Of a stretch of 64,000 nt of DNA, positions 8,845 to 18,206 are shown in pieces (the stretch's first letter is position 1; each line of letters begins with the position of its first letter). The notes under the pieces were generated by a model. It ran no database searches and was not told the DNA's origin. It saw only the letters and a list, made by a program, of their open reading frames with translations. This DNA comes from Pseudomonadota bacterium (GTDB taxonomy: Bacteria > Pseudomonadota > Alphaproteobacteria > Sphingomonadales > Sphingomonadaceae). Made by a program: the position numbers and the translations under genes. Where the stretch lies: contig JAFAFE010000003.1 in NCBI GenBank assembly GCA_023423655.1, positions 90,311-154,310 on the forward strand. Reading direction: 5' to 3'.

Positions 8845-8875
8845 TAAAAAAGGGCCGCCTCTTGGCAGCCCTTTT
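8845..8875 (-). terminator. Rho-independent terminator of ndk
   Basis: Read on the minus strand, AAAAGGGCTGCC is followed by a short loop and GGCGGCCCTTTTTT, an 8-bp GC-rich stem with one T-G pair flanked by A and T runs. It lies about 25 bases after the ndk stop and, given its A/T symmetry, could also work in the other direction. Confidence 0.85.
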
Positions 8876-8897
8876 CCTTTAGCAAAACGGCGTTTTT

Positions 8898-9320
8898 TTA
8901 GCCGACCAATTCTTCCGGTTGGAAGAAGTAAGCGATTTCGATCGCAGCATTTTCGTCGCTGTCCGACCCATGCACGCTGTTGGCTTCAATCGATTCGGCC
9001 AGCTCCTTGCGGATGGTGCCGGGGGCAGCATCTGCGGGGTTGGTCGCGCCCATGATGTCGCGGTTACGCTGCATCGCATTTTCGCCTTCGAGAACCTGCA
9101 CGACGACGGGGCCGGAGATCATGAAATCCACCAGTTCGCCAAAGAAGGGGCGTTCTTTGTGGACCGCATAAAAGCCTTCGGCCTGTTCGCGGGTCATTTT
9201 GATGCGCTTCGATGCAACAACGCGCAGACCGCCATCTTCCAGCATCTTGGTGACCGCACCGGTCAGGTTGCGGCGGGTGGCGTCGGGTTTGATGATCGAA
9301 AAAGTACGGGTAACCGTCAT
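8898..9320 (-). CDS. ndk: Nucleoside diphosphate kinase
   Basis: A 140-residue NDK, the standard bacterial length. It transfers the gamma phosphate from ATP to NDPs through a phospho-histidine, here H117 in the signature SVHGSDSDENA. Other landmarks are TFSIIKPDATRRN at the N terminus, ERPFFGELVDFMISGPV in the middle and MGATNPADAAPGTIR. The start ATG has GGAG about 9 bases upstream (CTGGAGCTTTCCCC before ATG). Monocistronic, closed by a clear terminator. Confidence 0.97.
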   Translation of the reverse strand: MTVTRTFSIIKPDATRRNLTGAVTKMLEDGGLRVVASKRIKMTREQAEGFYAVHKERPFFGELVDFMISGPVVVQVLEGENAMQRNRDIMGATNPADAAPGTIRKELAESIEANSVHGSDSDENAAIEIAYFFQPEELVG

Positions 9321-9478
9321 GGGGAAAGCTCCAGATAATATAGTGCAGATAGGGAGAATTTGGCCGCGCCTCTAGCTTGTGCGCCCGGTCATGGCAAGCG
9401 GTTATGGCTGGCCCGCATTTTTCCGCGTTTGTGGTGAGTGGGGCGAAGGGTGTTTCTTAGGGTATTGCTGCGCAGAGA

Positions 9479-9510
9479 GCCGTCCTTCGACGGGGTCAGG
9501 ACTAGCGGTT
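9479..9510. repeat. Partial palindromic repeat, family B
   Basis: GCCGTCCTTCGACGGGGTCAGGACTAGCGG resembles one arm of the CCTTCGACAAGCTCAGG...CTAGCGG unit seen at 17427-17510, 23457-23483 and 37556-37620. It lies in the 211-base spacer between ndk and holC. Apart from this unit I see nothing else in the spacer. Confidence 0.5.
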
Positions 9511-9531
9511 TTTTTGGAAAAGGCCTTGCCC

Positions 9532-9981
9532 TTACGGCCCCTCGCTCCAGCGGCCGCGTTCATCTTGTTTCCAATAATGGCGTTCGAGGCCATCCTTTTG
9601 ACCCAATGCTTTCCAAGCGGTACGCGCGGCGTCAATGGTGGCAGCGTCGAACAGATAGAAGGTGCGGTCATAGGCCAAGGCTTCATCGCGCCACTGGCCG
9701 TCCGCGATCAGGATGGCGCGCGCGCCATTGGCGGGATTGGTCGGGTCGGTCGCGAGCAGCACCGGTTCGCCTGCGTCATCATTGCCCTCCCCGCCCGCAA
9801 GCGCGTGAGGGAGGAAGCTTTCGGGCTTGGCGGTCCAAAGCAAGTTGTCCAAGCCTTCAAGGATGAGCGTATCGTCCGCGACAATCAGCAAGCGGTCGCC
9901 ATTGGCAACCAGCTTGTCGGCGAGCACCGGCACAATGCCATCGGGACCGGAGCGGGTCAGGTGATAAAAATCAACCCGCAC
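9532..9981 (-). CDS. holC: DNA polymerase III chi subunit
   Basis: A 149-residue HolC homologue: MRVDFYHLTRSG at the N terminus, VLADKLVANGDRLLIVAD, LDNLLWTAKPESFLPHALAGG, then PVLLATDPTNPANGARAILIADG. Chi links the clamp loader to SSB during lagging-strand synthesis. The gene lies downstream of pepA in the same direction, with a spacer of about 42 bases, and the pepA-holC order is widely conserved in Proteobacteria, which supports the call. Confidence 0.92.
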   Translation of the reverse strand: MRVDFYHLTRSGPDGIVPVLADKLVANGDRLLIVADDTLILEGLDNLLWTAKPESFLPHALAGGEGNDDAGEPVLLATDPTNPANGARAILIADGQWRDEALAYDRTFYLFDAATIDAARTAWKALGQKDGLERHYWKQDERGRWSEGP

Positions 9982-10023
9982 CCGCGCCGTCCTTGGTCAT
10001 TTTCATAAGAAGCGCGTTTTGGC

Positions 10024-11496
10024 TCACGCTTCGAAATTGTCGGCGATGAACTGGTTCATCAAACGCACGCCATAGCCGGTTGCGCCTTTTTCCCATGTCG
10101 CGCCGGGCTTGGCCGCCCACACCATACCGGCAATGTCGATATGCGCCCATTCAACGCCCTCTTCGACAAAGCGTTGCAGGAATTGTGCGGCGGTAATCGA
10201 ACCCGCCTCACGCGGACCGACATTTTTAATGTCCGCAATCGGTGAATCGATGAGCTTGTTATAGGCATCGCCCAACGGCATCCGCCAAACCGGATCACCA
10301 CTTTCTGTGCCCGCAGCTCTGATCTTACCTGCAAGGTCATCGCTATTGGTCATCATGCCCGCATATTCATGACCGAGCGAAATGATGATCGCGCCGGTGA
10401 GCGTCGCAAAATCGAGCAACACCTTGGGCTTATAGGTCTGCTGCGTCCAGGTCATCGCATCGCACAGCACAAGGCGGCCTTCCGCGTCGGTGTTCAGCAC
10501 TTCAATGGTCTGGCCGTTCATCGATGTCACAATATCGCCGGGGCGCTGCGCATTGCCGTCAGGCATATTTTCAACAAGACCGCACACGCCGATGACATGC
10601 GCCTTGGCCTTCCGACCCGCGAGCGCCAGCATCGTGCCAGCGACCGCGCCTGCGCCGCCCATATCCCATTTCATATCTTCCATGCCGGGTCCGGGCTTCA
10701 GGCTGATGCCGCCGGTGTCGAAGGTCACGCCCTTGCCGACAAAGCAGACCGGCGTTTCTTGCGCGCCATTGGTGCCGTCCCAGCGCATCGCGAGCAGGCG
10801 CGGCGGACGGACGGAACCTTGCGCAACGCCCAAAAGCGCACCCATGCCGAGCTTTTGCATCTCCGCTTCGTCCAGCACGGTGATTTCCACGCCCAATTCC
10901 TTGAGCTTTTCACAGCGTTCGACAAAGCTTTCGGGATAAATGATGTTGGCCGGTTCCGACACGAGTTCGCGCGTGAACATCACGCCTTCGGCTACAGCTT
11001 TCATTTCCGGCCAGATTTTTTCAACGCCTTCAACGTCCGTAGCCGCAATCAAAATGTCCTTGAGTGTCGGCTTGGCATTTTCGGCCAGCTTGGTGCGGTA
11101 GGTGTCGATGCGCCAGTCGCGCAAATACGCGCCGAGCGCGAAATGGGCGATGGCGTTGGCATCAGCCTCTGCGGCGGCTGTAAAATCTATGCTCACATTC
11201 TCGACGCCGCTGGTCTGGAGCCGCGCGGTAATGGCCGCGCCTGCGCGCTCCATATCATTGGCGCTACCTTCGCCAAGGCCGACCAGCAGGATGCGGTGGA
11301 GCTTGCCTTCGACCGACGCAAAGCCTTCGAACAGCGCCGAGGCGGCTGCATCAAAACGCGCGGCTTTGGCCGCATCCGCAAGGAAAGCCGCCTCCAAAGG
11401 CAGCAAATTCGCCACGCTCTCCAACGCTTTCTTAGCGACCGGATAGACGATAACCCCGGCCGTAGAATCGGGTTGAGCGGCAAAGCGGATGTTCAT
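10024..11496 (-). CDS. pepA: Leucyl aminopeptidase (M17 family)
   Basis: A 490-residue cytosolic metallo-aminopeptidase. The start at 11496 (MNIRFAAQPDS) has GGAG nine bases upstream; an ATG five codons earlier lies before that RBS. The C-terminal catalytic half is intact: VGKGVTFDTGGISLKPG carrying the metal-binding Lys/Asp, GGAGAVAGTML, and the family signature NTDAEGRLVLCDAM. It removes N-terminal residues from peptides; E. coli PepA also binds DNA. It is divergent from lptD and upstream of holC. Confidence 0.95.
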   Translation of the reverse strand: MNIRFAAQPDSTAGVIVYPVAKKALESVANLLPLEAAFLADAAKAARFDAAASALFEGFASVEGKLHRILLVGLGEGSANDMERAGAAITARLQTSGVENVSIDFTAAAEADANAIAHFALGAYLRDWRIDTYRTKLAENAKPTLKDILIAATDVEGVEKIWPEMKAVAEGVMFTRELVSEPANIIYPESFVERCEKLKELGVEITVLDEAEMQKLGMGALLGVAQGSVRPPRLLAMRWDGTNGAQETPVCFVGKGVTFDTGGISLKPGPGMEDMKWDMGGAGAVAGTMLALAGRKAKAHVIGVCGLVENMPDGNAQRPGDIVTSMNGQTIEVLNTDAEGRLVLCDAMTWTQQTYKPKVLLDFATLTGAIIISLGHEYAGMMTNSDDLAGKIRAAGTESGDPVWRMPLGDAYNKLIDSPIADIKNVGPREAGSITAAQFLQRFVEEGVEWAHIDIAGMVWAAKPGATWEKGATGYGVRLMNQFIADNFEA

Positions 11497-11611
11497 TACG
11501 ACAGACTCCATGCTGTGTGCAGTTGAATGATGGTTGCGACGCAGATAGGGAGTTCCCCCGCCGGTTGCAAAAGTTTATGCGCTTGGCGGCAAGCCATTTT
11601 CCCCTTATGCC

Positions 11612-14002
11612 ATGCATAAAGGGGCCAGTTTTGCTAATGCTTTCAACTGTTCGGAGCCAGTGTTGAGACCGATTGTTGCCCTCGCCTTTTCCGGACTGAG
11701 CCTGTTTGCCCTGGCAACAACCGACGCTTATGCGCAAGATTTGGGTCAGCAAGGCGCGCCCGTGCCTGCGCCTTCCTCCGCACAAGTCCCTGATATTTCG
11801 CAGGCTCCGCCGCCGGTCGAGCCGCTTCCCGGGGAACGCACGCCTCCCATTGCGCCGCCCGAAAGCGACGCGCCTGCGATCACCAACGTCAATGCCGCCG
11901 ATCAGGTCGTGTTTAGCGCCGACAAGGCCGGTTATGACAATAAGGGCGATCTTTTGACCGCCGAGGGCAATGTCTATGTCGAACATGACGGGCAAAGGCT
12001 GCGCGCCAATAAGGTCGAATGGAACCGCAAGACCGACGAGGTCATCGCCAGCGGCAATGTCGCGGCGACCAACCCCTCAGGCGATGTTGCTTATAGTGAG
12101 CGCGTGACCCTGACCGGTTCGTTGCGCGAAGGGGTTGCCGAAAATCTGTTGGTCGTCATGGAAAATGGCGCGCGTTTTGCGGCCAATCGCGGGCAGATGC
12201 TCGCCAATGGCGATCTGATGCTCGATTATGCCGCCTATACTCCGTGCGCGGTCGAAACCGAGGATGGCTGTCCCAAAGAACCAAGCTGGCAGGTGAAGGC
12301 GGTCAAGGTCACCTATGACAAGGCCAAGGATCGGGTGCGCTATAAGGGCGCGCGCGCGGAATTATTCGGCCTTCCGCTCATTCCGTTGCCCGGCCTAACC
12401 CACGGCTTGCGCAACGAGCCCAAAAGCGGCCTCCTCGTGCCGAGCCTGCGGCTCGACCGTGTGAACGGGGTCGAAGTGCAAGTGCCTTATTATTTCCGCC
12501 TTGCGCCCAATCGCGACATCACGGTGGCACCGCATTTCTATACCGAATCCCTGCCGATGCTGGAGGCCGAATATCGCGAGCTGAACTCCTTGGGCGCGTT
12601 TCGTATTACCGGCTATGCGACCTATAGCAACAAGGTCGATGTGTCGGGCGAACCGGTCGATGACGGCCATAGGGCCTTGCGCGCCTATGTCGATGCCACC
12701 GGAAAATTCCAGATTTCGCCGACATGGAACGTGTCCGCGTCGATCCGCCGCGCGACCGACCGTACTTTCCTGCGCCGCTATGATATTAGCCGCGATGACC
12801 GCTTGCGCTCGAATGTCGCGATCGAACGGATTGGCGGATCAAGCTATTTTTCGATTGGCGGCTGGGCGGTGCAGACCTTGCGCGTCGGCGACAAGCAGGG
12901 CCTCCAGCCCGTCGCGTTGCCGATGATCGACTTTCGCCAACGCTGGATCGAGCCGGTCTTTGCGGGCAAGGTCGAGTTACAGTTGAACAGCGTCGCGCTC
13001 AGCCGTTCGGCGGGGCAGGACACACAACGCGCTTTTGCAGGCGCGCGCTGGGATTTGCGCCGCCTGACGCCGTGGGGGCAAGAGGTGGACTTCACCCTTT
13101 ATGCGCGCGGCGATGTGTATCATAGCGACGAAAATCTGCTCACCGCGGTCCCCTCCTATCGCGGCGAAAGCGGTTGGCAGGCGCGCGCGATTGCGGCGGC
13201 GGCGATTGATGTGCGCTGGCCCTTGGTGGGCGAAGCCTTTGGCGGCACGCAACGGCTTACCCCTCGTGTCCAGTTGGTTGCCGCCCCGCCGGTTAAAAAT
13301 CTCGATATTCCGAACGAAGATTCGCGCGCGTTCGACCTTGAAGACAGCAATTTGTTCGCGCTGAACCGCTTCCCCGGCTATGACCGCTTCGAAGATAGCG
13401 CGCGTGTCACCTATGGCGTCGAATGGGCGCTCGACCGCCCCGGCCTCGCCATCAATGCGGTGGTCGGACAAAGCTACCGGCTTGATAATAAGCTCAAACT
13501 TTTCCCCGAAGGCACCGGTCACACCGACCGCACTTCCGACATTATCGGGCGCACCACGGTCGCTTATAAGGATTTTGTGCGCTTCACCCACCGCTACCGC
13601 GTCGACAAGGATAATCTTGCGGTGCGGCGCAACGAAATCGACGCGCGCGTCGGCAGCCGCAGCACTTATGGCGAAATCGGCTATTTGCGGCTCAACCGCG
13701 ACATTGATTCTTATGCCGAAGACTTGCGCGACCGCGAAGAATTACGGGTCGGCGGGCGCGTGCAATTTGCCGAATATTGGTCGATCTTCGGGTCGGCGAT
13801 TGTCGATCTGTCCGATAAAACCGATGATCCGACCTTCACAACCGACGGATTTACGCCACTTCGCCACCGTTTGGGCATCGCTTATGAAGATGATTGCATC
13901 ACCTTTGGCGTGACCTGGCGGCGCGATTATGAAGAAGCGGGGGACGCGCGGCGTGGCAATAGTTTTCTGCTCAGACTAGCCATTCGCAATCTCGGCGTCT
14001 AA
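11612..14002 (+). CDS. lptD: LPS-assembly outer-membrane protein LptD
   Basis: A 796-residue LptD. A signal peptide (VLRPIVALAFSGLSLFALA, cleaved about AYA-QDLG) is followed by a Pro-rich linker, a periplasmic OstA/LptA-like beta-jellyroll with VVFSADKAGYDNKGDLLTAE and VYVEHDGQRLRANKVEWNRK, and then the long C-terminal beta barrel. LptD with LptE inserts LPS into the outer leaflet. Two Cys residues flank the jellyroll-barrel junction (TPCAVETEDGCPKEPSW). surA follows, the classic lptD-surA-pdxA-rsmA order, in which the SurA chaperone aids folding of LptD. Confidence 0.95.
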   Translation: MHKGASFANAFNCSEPVLRPIVALAFSGLSLFALATTDAYAQDLGQQGAPVPAPSSAQVPDISQAPPPVEPLPGERTPPIAPPESDAPAITNVNAADQVVFSADKAGYDNKGDLLTAEGNVYVEHDGQRLRANKVEWNRKTDEVIASGNVAATNPSGDVAYSERVTLTGSLREGVAENLLVVMENGARFAANRGQMLANGDLMLDYAAYTPCAVETEDGCPKEPSWQVKAVKVTYDKAKDRVRYKGARAELFGLPLIPLPGLTHGLRNEPKSGLLVPSLRLDRVNGVEVQVPYYFRLAPNRDITVAPHFYTESLPMLEAEYRELNSLGAFRITGYATYSNKVDVSGEPVDDGHRALRAYVDATGKFQISPTWNVSASIRRATDRTFLRRYDISRDDRLRSNVAIERIGGSSYFSIGGWAVQTLRVGDKQGLQPVALPMIDFRQRWIEPVFAGKVELQLNSVALSRSAGQDTQRAFAGARWDLRRLTPWGQEVDFTLYARGDVYHSDENLLTAVPSYRGESGWQARAIAAAAIDVRWPLVGEAFGGTQRLTPRVQLVAAPPVKNLDIPNEDSRAFDLEDSNLFALNRFPGYDRFEDSARVTYGVEWALDRPGLAINAVVGQSYRLDNKLKLFPEGTGHTDRTSDIIGRTTVAYKDFVRFTHRYRVDKDNLAVRRNEIDARVGSRSTYGEIGYLRLNRDIDSYAEDLRDREELRVGGRVQFAEYWSIFGSAIVDLSDKTDDPTFTTDGFTPLRHRLGIAYEDDCITFGVTWRRDYEEAGDARRGNSFLLRLAIRNLGV

Positions 14003-14120
14003 ACACTGGCCGAATGGATTACTCAGCCTTTGTTCAGGCAATTTTCGACATAGGCACCGATGAATGAAACGGCCTTGTCGCTTTTGGGCGCCAAGGATAT
14101 TTTGATACAGGGATTTTCAG

Positions 14121-15506
14121 TTGAACTTTATGCGTATCATGCCGCACAAAAAATTCCCCGCCCGCGCGTTGGCCAGCGTCGCAACCTTATCCTTGATGGT
14201 CGCACCCGTCAGTGTATCCGCGCAAGCCGTGCAAGGTCAGGCGGCGCAGGATCAAGATGTTCCCAATGTCGGGCTGAATGTCCCCAAAAACCTTACGGTT
14301 TTCGACAGCAAGACGCCGTCCAACGTTTATAAGCCGACCGCGGTGGTCAATGGCGAAATCATCACCGCGACCGATGTGGACCAGCGGCTTGCACTTCTCG
14401 TCATCGCCAATGGCGGCAAGATTACGCAGGACGAAATCCAGCGCTTGCGCGTCCAGATTTTCAGCAACCTGGTCGATGAAAAGCTCCAGATTCAGGCCGC
14501 CAAGGCTGCCGACATCGAAGTCAAGGACGCTGAAGTTGACGCGCAATATGCGCGCATCGCGGCCAATTTCAAACAGACACCCGCTGCATTTACCGCCTAT
14601 CTCGGCAAAAATGGATCGTCGGCGGCTTCTATGAAGCAACAGATTCGCGGGGAAATGGCGTGGGACCGCTTGCTCGGCCGCAATGTCGAACCCTTCACTA
14701 ACGTGTCGGAAGATGAAGTGAAGTCGATCCTCGAGCGGATGCAGGCCACACGCGGCGCGGACGAATTTTGGCTGGGTGAGATTTATCTGTCGGCGACGCC
14801 CGAAACCATGGCGGCGGTGTCCGACCGCGCGCGCCAGATTATCGCCCAGTTGCAGCAGGGTGGCTCCTTCCCCGGCTATGCGCGCCAATATTCGGAAGCA
14901 TCGACCGCAGTAGTCGGCGGCGATCTTGGCTGGATCCGTCCGGCCCAATTGCCCGAAGAAATTGCGCAGGCCGCCGCCGGGATGCAGCCCGGACAGGTCA
15001 GCGTCGTCCCCGTGCAGGGCGGCATCTCCATCCTGTTGCTGCGTGAAAAGCGCAAATCCTTGATGGCCAACGCCAATGACGCGGTTTTGAGCCTCAAGCA
15101 GATTTCGCTGCCTTTCCCCGCCGGCACCAGCCGCGAAAAGGCCAGCCAACTTGCAAGCCAGTTTGCCACGCAAACCCACGCCATCAAAGGCTGCGGCATG
15201 GCCGATGATGTTGCAACCAAGCTGGGCGCAACCATTGTGAGCCGCGACCAGATTGCGCTGCGCGATCTGCCCGCGCCGCTCCAGAATACGCTGCTCCAGC
15301 TTCAGGTCGGACAGACCACCCAGCCCTTCGGCTCACCCGAAGAAGGGGTGAGCGTCCTTGTCCTATGTGGCCGCGATATGCCTGAAGATGCGGGGATGCC
15401 CTCGGTCGAACAGGTCGAAGAGAAATTGAAGCAGGACAAGGTCAACAAGCGCGCACAACGCTATCTGCGCGACCTTCGCCGCGACGCGATTATTGAATAT
15501 AGCTGA
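14121..15506 (+). CDS. surA: Periplasmic peptidyl-prolyl isomerase / chaperone SurA
   Basis: A 461-residue SurA-type protein. I start it at the TTG at 14121 because AGGGA lies 7 bases upstream; an ATG at 14130 is the alternative. The signal peptide ends near VSA-QAVQ. A SurA N-terminal domain follows (VVNGEIITATDVDQRLALL), then a parvulin rotamase domain (FPGYARQYSEASTAVVGGDLGW, a typical parvulin turn, and ISILLLREKRK). A second, more divergent C-terminal segment may be a degenerate parvulin repeat. It aids outer-membrane protein folding and lies between lptD and pdxA. Confidence 0.92.
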   Translation: MNFMRIMPHKKFPARALASVATLSLMVAPVSVSAQAVQGQAAQDQDVPNVGLNVPKNLTVFDSKTPSNVYKPTAVVNGEIITATDVDQRLALLVIANGGKITQDEIQRLRVQIFSNLVDEKLQIQAAKAADIEVKDAEVDAQYARIAANFKQTPAAFTAYLGKNGSSAASMKQQIRGEMAWDRLLGRNVEPFTNVSEDEVKSILERMQATRGADEFWLGEIYLSATPETMAAVSDRARQIIAQLQQGGSFPGYARQYSEASTAVVGGDLGWIRPAQLPEEIAQAAAGMQPGQVSVVPVQGGISILLLREKRKSLMANANDAVLSLKQISLPFPAGTSREKASQLASQFATQTHAIKGCGMADDVATKLGATIVSRDQIALRDLPAPLQNTLLQLQVGQTTQPFGSPEEGVSVLVLCGRDMPEDAGMPSVEQVEEKLKQDKVNKRAQRYLRDLRRDAIIEYS

Positions 15507-15553
15507 TCTGGTGAGCGGTTCGGGGGAGCCGCTCTCGACAGAAGGGGGCGGCT

Positions 15554-16558
15554 GTGAACCAATTAATGCGACCATTTGTTGTCTCTTTAGGTGATCCGGC
15601 AGGTATCGGGCCGGAAATAACCGCAAAGGCGTGGGAGGCGCGGCGCGTGGCCGAACTCCCGCCCTTTTTTGCTGTGGGCGATGCCAACAGCATTACCGAG
15701 GTGTGGGATGGCCCGATCCAGCTTATCCATGATGTCGATATGGTGGCAGAAGTCTTCCCCGAAGCGCTTCCCGTCCTCCACCTTGAAGCATCCGGCCCGA
15801 TTGTGCCGGGCCAACCTTCGACCGAAGGCGCGCATATGGCGCTGAAATCCTTGGAATTAGGCACCGGGCTTGCGCGCTCCGGCGCGGCGGGCGCGCTGAT
15901 AACCGGGCCGGTCTCCAAGAGCCAGCTTTACACCATCGGTTATGACCATCCGGGACAGACCGAATATGTCGCACAACATTGCGGGGTGTCGCCGACCAAT
16001 GCGACGATGATGCTGGCGGGGCCAACCTTGCGCGTCGTGCCGGTGACGGTCCATGTGCCTTATAAGGATGTGCCGGGGCTTCTTTCCATCGACCTTATCA
16101 AAGCGCGCGCCCATGCGACCGCCAAGGGCTTGCGCCGCGATTTCGGCATTGCCCAGCCGCGCCTTGCCATTGCCGGCCTTAATCCGCACGCGGGCGAAGG
16201 CGGGGCATTGGGCCGCGAGGAAATCGAGATTATCGAACCCGCCTTGCGCCAGCTTCATGAAGAAGGTCTCAATGTCAGCGGCCCTTATCCGCCCGACGCG
16301 ATGTTCACCCCGCAAATGCGCCGCTCTTATGACGCCGCGCTGTGTATCTATCATGACCAGGGCCTGATCCCGTTAAAAACGCTCCATTTTGACGAGGGCG
16401 TCAATATGACCTTGGGCCTGCCGATCATCCGCACCTCGCCCGATCATGGCACTGCCTTTCCGATTGCGGGGCGCGATGAAGCGCATCCCGGCGCAATGAT
16501 TGCCGCGATTGCACTCGCCCGCGATGCCGCGCGCCACCGCGCGCTTTGCCTCGCCTGA
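15554..16558 (+). CDS. pdxA: 4-hydroxythreonine-4-phosphate dehydrogenase
   Basis: A 334-residue PdxA that begins at a GTG with a purine-rich GGGGGCGG upstream. It oxidises 4-phosphohydroxy-L-threonine with NAD in the DXP-dependent route to pyridoxal phosphate. Visible landmarks are SLGDPAGIGPEITAKAW, LITGPVSKSQLY, the metal-binding His in the GHPGQTEY-like segment (YDHPGQTEYVAQHCGV), GLNPHAGEGGALGREEIEII and YHDQGLIPLK, followed by FDEGVNMTLGLPIIRTSPDHGTA. In the surA-pdxA-rsmA series, with rsmA starting 16 bases later. Confidence 0.96.
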   Translation: MNQLMRPFVVSLGDPAGIGPEITAKAWEARRVAELPPFFAVGDANSITEVWDGPIQLIHDVDMVAEVFPEALPVLHLEASGPIVPGQPSTEGAHMALKSLELGTGLARSGAAGALITGPVSKSQLYTIGYDHPGQTEYVAQHCGVSPTNATMMLAGPTLRVVPVTVHVPYKDVPGLLSIDLIKARAHATAKGLRRDFGIAQPRLAIAGLNPHAGEGGALGREEIEIIEPALRQLHEEGLNVSGPYPPDAMFTPQMRRSYDAALCIYHDQGLIPLKTLHFDEGVNMTLGLPIIRTSPDHGTAFPIAGRDEAHPGAMIAAIALARDAARHRALCLA

Positions 16559-16574
16559 CGGAGCGGCAGCAACG

Positions 16575-17408
16575 GTGACAGCAAGCCTTCCCCCGCTGCG
16601 CGAGGTGATTGCGCGCCACAGCCTGTCCGCGTCTAAAGCGTTGGGACAGAATTTCCTGTTCGACGAGCAGTTGCTCGACCGCATTGCGGCGATTCCGGGC
16701 GCGCTCAAAGGCGAAACCGTGTTCGAAGTCGGTCCCGGCCCCGGCGGTCTTACCCGCGCTTTACTGCGGGCGGGCGCGCATGTGATTGCGGTCGAGCGCG
16801 ACCATCGCTGCATCCCCGCGCTCGCCGAACTGGCCGACGCTTATCCGGGGCAGTTGCGCGTCATCGAAGGCGATGCGATGGCAGTCGATATTGCCGACCT
16901 CACCGGCGGCAAGCCTTATCATATCGTCGCCAACCTCCCCTATAATGTCGGCACCGCCTTGCTCACCGACTGGTTGAGCGCAGAAGAGTGGCCGCCCGCT
17001 TGGCGCTCGCTCACCTTGATGTTCCAGTTGGAAGTGGCCGAGCGCATTGTTGCCAAACCCGACAGCAGCGCGTTCGGGCGGCTTGCCATTTTGGCGCAAT
17101 GGCGCAGCGAGGCGAAAATCGCGATGAAGGTCCACCGCTCCGCCTTCACCCCGCCGCCCAAAGTCATGTCGGCAGTTGTGCATATCACCCCCGCGAGCGC
17201 CCCCGAAGGCATCCGCCCCAAGACGATGGCAGCCCTCACCGCCGCCGCCTTCGGTCAGCGCCGCAAGATGCTGCGCCAAAGCCTCAAAGGCCTGCCGGGC
17301 GCATTGGATGCCCTTGCGCAAGTGGGCATCGATGAGACACGCCGCGCCGAAACGCTATCGGTCGCGGATTTTATCGCGGTTGTGGGGGAAATGGAGCGCG
17401 GGCGGTAA
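16575..17408 (+). CDS. rsmA: 16S rRNA adenine-N6,N6 dimethyltransferase (KsgA)
   Basis: A 277-residue RsmA that dimethylates two adjacent adenines of 16S helix 45 near the end of small-subunit assembly. I use the GTG at 16575 (VTASLPPLREVIARH) because GGAG lies 11 bases before it; an ATG at 16524 would overlap pdxA. Motifs: SKALGQNFLFD, SAM site VFEVGPGPGGLTRALL, the acidic VIAVERD, GDAM, and the catalytic NLPYNVGTALL. It ends in the typical TAAAFGQRRKMLRQSLKG helix. Last gene of the lptD run. Confidence 0.95.
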   Translation: MTASLPPLREVIARHSLSASKALGQNFLFDEQLLDRIAAIPGALKGETVFEVGPGPGGLTRALLRAGAHVIAVERDHRCIPALAELADAYPGQLRVIEGDAMAVDIADLTGGKPYHIVANLPYNVGTALLTDWLSAEEWPPAWRSLTLMFQLEVAERIVAKPDSSAFGRLAILAQWRSEAKIAMKVHRSAFTPPPKVMSAVVHITPASAPEGIRPKTMAALTAAAFGQRRKMLRQSLKGLPGALDALAQVGIDETRRAETLSVADFIAVVGEMERGR

Positions 17409-17426
17409 CGTTATATAATTTCCGTA

Positions 17427-17510
17427 GTGCTGAGCTTGTCGAAGCACGGTTCAACACTATAACGCTATTCTATCCGACAAGCGCCCTTCGACAAGCTCAG
17501 GGCTAGCGGG
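17427..17510. repeat. Palindromic repeat, family B (GAGCTTGTCGAAG / CTTCGACAAGCTC)
   Basis: GTGCTGAGCTTGTCGAAGCAC on the left is mirrored by GCCCTTCGACAAGCTCAGGGC on the right, separated by about 40 bases. The unit recurs as partial copies at 9479, 23457 and 37556. No ORF; it sits between two convergent genes (rsmA and the TPR gene). Confidence 0.8.
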
Positions 17511-17586
17511 TATTTAGGGGGTCGGCTTATGCGGGGGCGTTCAAGCGAGCCCGTTCCTGCTCCCTCAACCCCCACTCAATTCCGTC

Positions 17587-18111
17587 TCAATTCTTGGAGG
17601 GCTCACCTTCTTGTCCTACAGGCTTGGGGGTTACCGCTTCAATTGCCAGCTTGGGCTGCGGCGGGCCTGCGCTTATCGCGGTTTCCAGCTTGGCGATTTC
17701 GGGGCAGCCGGTCTTGCACACCGCGCGCAATTTTACGAGATTTTCGCGTGCGCGTTCGACCGCGCCTTTTTGCACCATCGCGCGGCCTTGGCCTTCCAGC
17801 GCCTCGCGGTCATTAGGGTCGGCGGTCAGGATCGACACATAATAGCCGATGGCTTTGCCCGGCAGGCCCTGCTTCATCGCGACTTCGGCCAACTGGCGGT
17901 AAGCGGTCAGATTTTGCGGATCAATCGCCAGCGCGGTTTCATAAAGGCTGATGGCATTTTCAAACCGCCCCGCACCTGCTTCAATCAAGCCTTGGTCGAC
18001 AAAAGCGACCGATTGCGGATTGGCGGGCGGACGCGGTGTTTCCCCGTGACTGGTGCTGGAGACGGTCGCAAACAAGGCCGCAGCAGCAAGCGCAACAGGG
18101 GAAAAACGCAT
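17587..18111 (-). CDS. Secreted TPR-repeat protein
   Basis: A 174-residue protein. The start MRFSPVALAAAALFA (18111) has GGAG six bases upstream; longer in-frame starts would remove the signal peptide from the N terminus. After cleavage near SHG-ETPR there are about two TPR units (FVDQGLIEAGAGRFENAISL, ALAIDPQNLTAYRQLAEVAM, then QGLPGKAIGYYVSILTADPN and REALEGQGRAMVQKG), then a CKTGC pair and a Pro/Lys tail. TPR proteins bind partner proteins; the partner is unknown. Its stop is 76 bases from repeat family B. Periplasmic location is inferred. Confidence 0.75.
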   Translation of the reverse strand: MRFSPVALAAAALFATVSSTSHGETPRPPANPQSVAFVDQGLIEAGAGRFENAISLYETALAIDPQNLTAYRQLAEVAMKQGLPGKAIGYYVSILTADPNDREALEGQGRAMVQKGAVERARENLVKLRAVCKTGCPEIAKLETAISAGPPQPKLAIEAVTPKPVGQEGEPSKN

Positions 18112-18206
18112 AATCAACTCCATTATAGTTTCGCGGTCTGGCATCGTTTCGCGTTCCGGCCTACCGGAATCCGGATTGCCGGACAGCGCGTTACCATGCG
18201 CCGCGC